Of a DNA stretch of 64,000 nucleotides, positions 54,501 to 57,500 are shown in pieces. How positions within the stretch are numbered: position 1 is the stretch's first letter; every line of letters begins with the position of its first letter. The DNA lies in contig OY720643.1 of assembly GCA_963169105.1 (NCBI GenBank), forward strand, positions 129,136,041 through 129,200,040, in the 5' to 3' direction. The notes under the pieces are model-generated. The model worked only from the letters and a program-made list of their open reading frames with translations, did not search any database and had not been told where the DNA came from. Both the position numbers and the translations under genes were made by a program. Source of the stretch: Ceriagrion tenellum (Eukaryota; Arthropoda; Insecta; Odonata; Coenagrionidae).

Positions 54501-57500
54501 CTTCATGTATTGCATTATGAAGTTTTAATAATATTTTGGAGAGAAACACGTTATTTGGTCTTCAATTTAATATGAATATGCCACCATGCCTTATTTAATT
54601 CCCAAGTTCATATTTCTTGCCTCACAAACGTGGCTTCTCAGTTTCTTCGGTGGTGTTTACGCATCTGAGTTACTTAACATAAGGAGCTCATATACTACGT
54701 CAGTGGCATTTCCATAGAGAAATTAACATTGTGAGGTTATACAGATATACTTACATCATTACAGTTTACTTATAAGACTCCAAACCACTAAAAACACATA
54801 TGGGGATAAAGTCACATTCAAACTCGGGACTATTTAAAATAAATCAATGAGGACATATTATTGAGGTCCAATAGATCATTCGAACAATTTGACAGAATTA
54901 AAGAAAAGCCGAATATAATATATAAATTTGTCCCTAAATGGTCAGTGGTCCCTGGGAGATTCCACCACAATATGAACAATACAAAATTTTTTTGAATGAT
55001 GACAATCCTTATTTGTGCTTGCTACAGATCCAAATAAGCCAAATTTGTCAAAAAAATTCCATGAAAAAAGCTTCCAAAATGCTGCCCTATGGAGGGTCAA
55101 CATCAGAAATATTATTTGGCATATTGTCATACACAGATTCAAACAGCAATTCATACATTTGGTTTTCACAAGTAACAATTATAAATAAAACCTCAGCCAG
55201 TGATCTTCAATAACCATTTAGATAAATACACAACATTCCCCACTATTTACATTTCATTGGCATGTCTATTTTAAACATAGCCATCATTACCAAGACAGGC
55301 ACCATGGCCCATTAAAATGAATCTATTTAAGTTCTAAGGAGCTTGGAGCTCATAGAGGAACAAAATTAAACCATAATATAATACATGATTTATTAAAGAT
55401 TAATGAGAAGTGACACAAAATTAATAGATCATGATAGGAGACAATCCTACAAATATTTTTTAAATTTCTTTAAAAAAATTTCCAGAGAAGGAACTTTTTA
55501 TATTATGAGACAGATCATTGTATGTTTTTATTGCTTGATACTAAATGGACCAGGTGCCATATCTTACTGAAAGTAACCTGTCAACATGTTTATAATCAGC
55601 ACTCCTTGTGCAATGGGCATGTATTTGAGAATTGAAAATTAGTTCGCTATTTGAATGTATTAACTCATGTTTTAATTGAAAGATATGGGTTACTGAGGAC
55701 AGATGAACAATAGACTGTAAAACCTCCGTGATTCGGCCTCCAAACCTAGAAAAGGTACCTCGGAAAGAAATTTTACTAGTCAAGGCCACAACAAGTTTAA
55801 ATACAAATGTCATGCATGCGGAAAACTTGGGCACAAGCCAAAGTGCCGAAGCCAAAAGAAATTTGACAAACTGATGGCTTCTTACGCCTATAATGTCGGC
55901 AAAGCTAGCGACGGAATTTCATTTGTTGCTACTGGGGCTAAGAAAGAAGATACTAAGGGAAAAGTTACGTGGTTTCTGCCTTCTGGGGCAAAGGAACATC
56001 TGCTGATTTTTCCAGCAGTGAGGATAGAAAGTCAACAACTGGTTACATGTTTGAAGTTTATGGTGGAATAGTCGCGAGGACTACCCAGAAGTAACCCAGT
56101 AGCTTTATCAACCACAAGGACAATTTGTTTCATTAGCCAATGCGACAGCAAAACTACTCTGGCTAAAAAGGCTCTTGGCAGACCTGGATGTCGAAATAAA
56201 AGACCCAGTGGTTATGTATGAGGACAACCAGTCAACCATCAAGGCATTGGAAAAGTGGAAGCACAAAAGGCTTAAGCATATAGACACTAAATACTATTTT
56301 GTTTGAGACTTGTCAACAATGGAACCCTGGAAGTGACCTACATTCCTACAGAGGACCAAAAATCAGATATCCTGAGCAAAGGTTTGCCTGGACCTCAGTT
56401 TGTCAAGCTGCGAGGATTATAGGGGAGTGGGAGCACTAAATTATTTTTTTTAAAGTAATTTGAGTCGGTGTGTTGAAATCTATGATTTCTACCTCTCTCT
56501 CTCCCCATGTTCTCACGCAACATGATGTTTATAATTGTTGTTGTTTATCTTTAGCCTTTTTATCTTATCTTGACACGTTCTCAGGTTACTATTCTTTTAA
56601 ATTTTCCGCTGAACCACATTTTTCCGATTACAACAAGAATTAGTTCCATATTAATTCAGACTCTGCCAACAGAGAGAAAAATAAGCAGGTTGTTAGCTCA
56701 TACCACTGTTGGTTCCCCTATCATATAAAATCAATATATATGTCTGTAAATTTATAAACACTATTAAAATTGACTGAAAAATGCTATCTACTGAAAAACA
56801 CATTGAAAAAACTATGAATATAACATTTTATTATGAGGAGTTAATGATACCAATGAATAAGCACAGGAATGAAATATATCAGTGACAAGCTCACAAGAGA
56901 CCAGAAAATGAGAGTGAAATATGGTCAAACCTCACCAGGAACCAATACCTGTGTATATGTCTGCACAGGGATCTAATCGCCAAACAGCCTAACTGCCAAG
57001 TGCCCCATGAACACCACCACTCTGTCAGAGGGACAAATGAACATTCCTTTCATGACAAGATTTGTGAGAAAATATGGGTAAGTGCTCAGCTGTGGGCCAA
57101 TCTACTGGCCACCCACCACAAAACCAGCCAATCAGCTGGGCGCAAGATACGCAAATGCAAGACCCCTTAAGTATTTGGCAAGCATGGCCTGTTCCTCTTG
57201 AACCAGCAACATGGAGATTGACCATGCTTTGCACACGAATGAAGGGCTCTAGACGATAGAGTGAGTGAGATGGAGGCAGCTAGGCAGGTCATGTACTCAG
57301 TTTGACTCCTTCAAGGAGTTGTCCTCCCACCCAGGGCCATTACCAATTGGCCGATCGATATTTTTTGCGTTACAAAAATACCCTGCACAGATTTACTTGC
57401 ATAATTCATTCACCTCCAAATTCACCAAGGGAAAGTACAAGTTGGCATTTCAAGAATGATGGGGAATGAGATACAGAGCATAGGGATCACATACCTACAT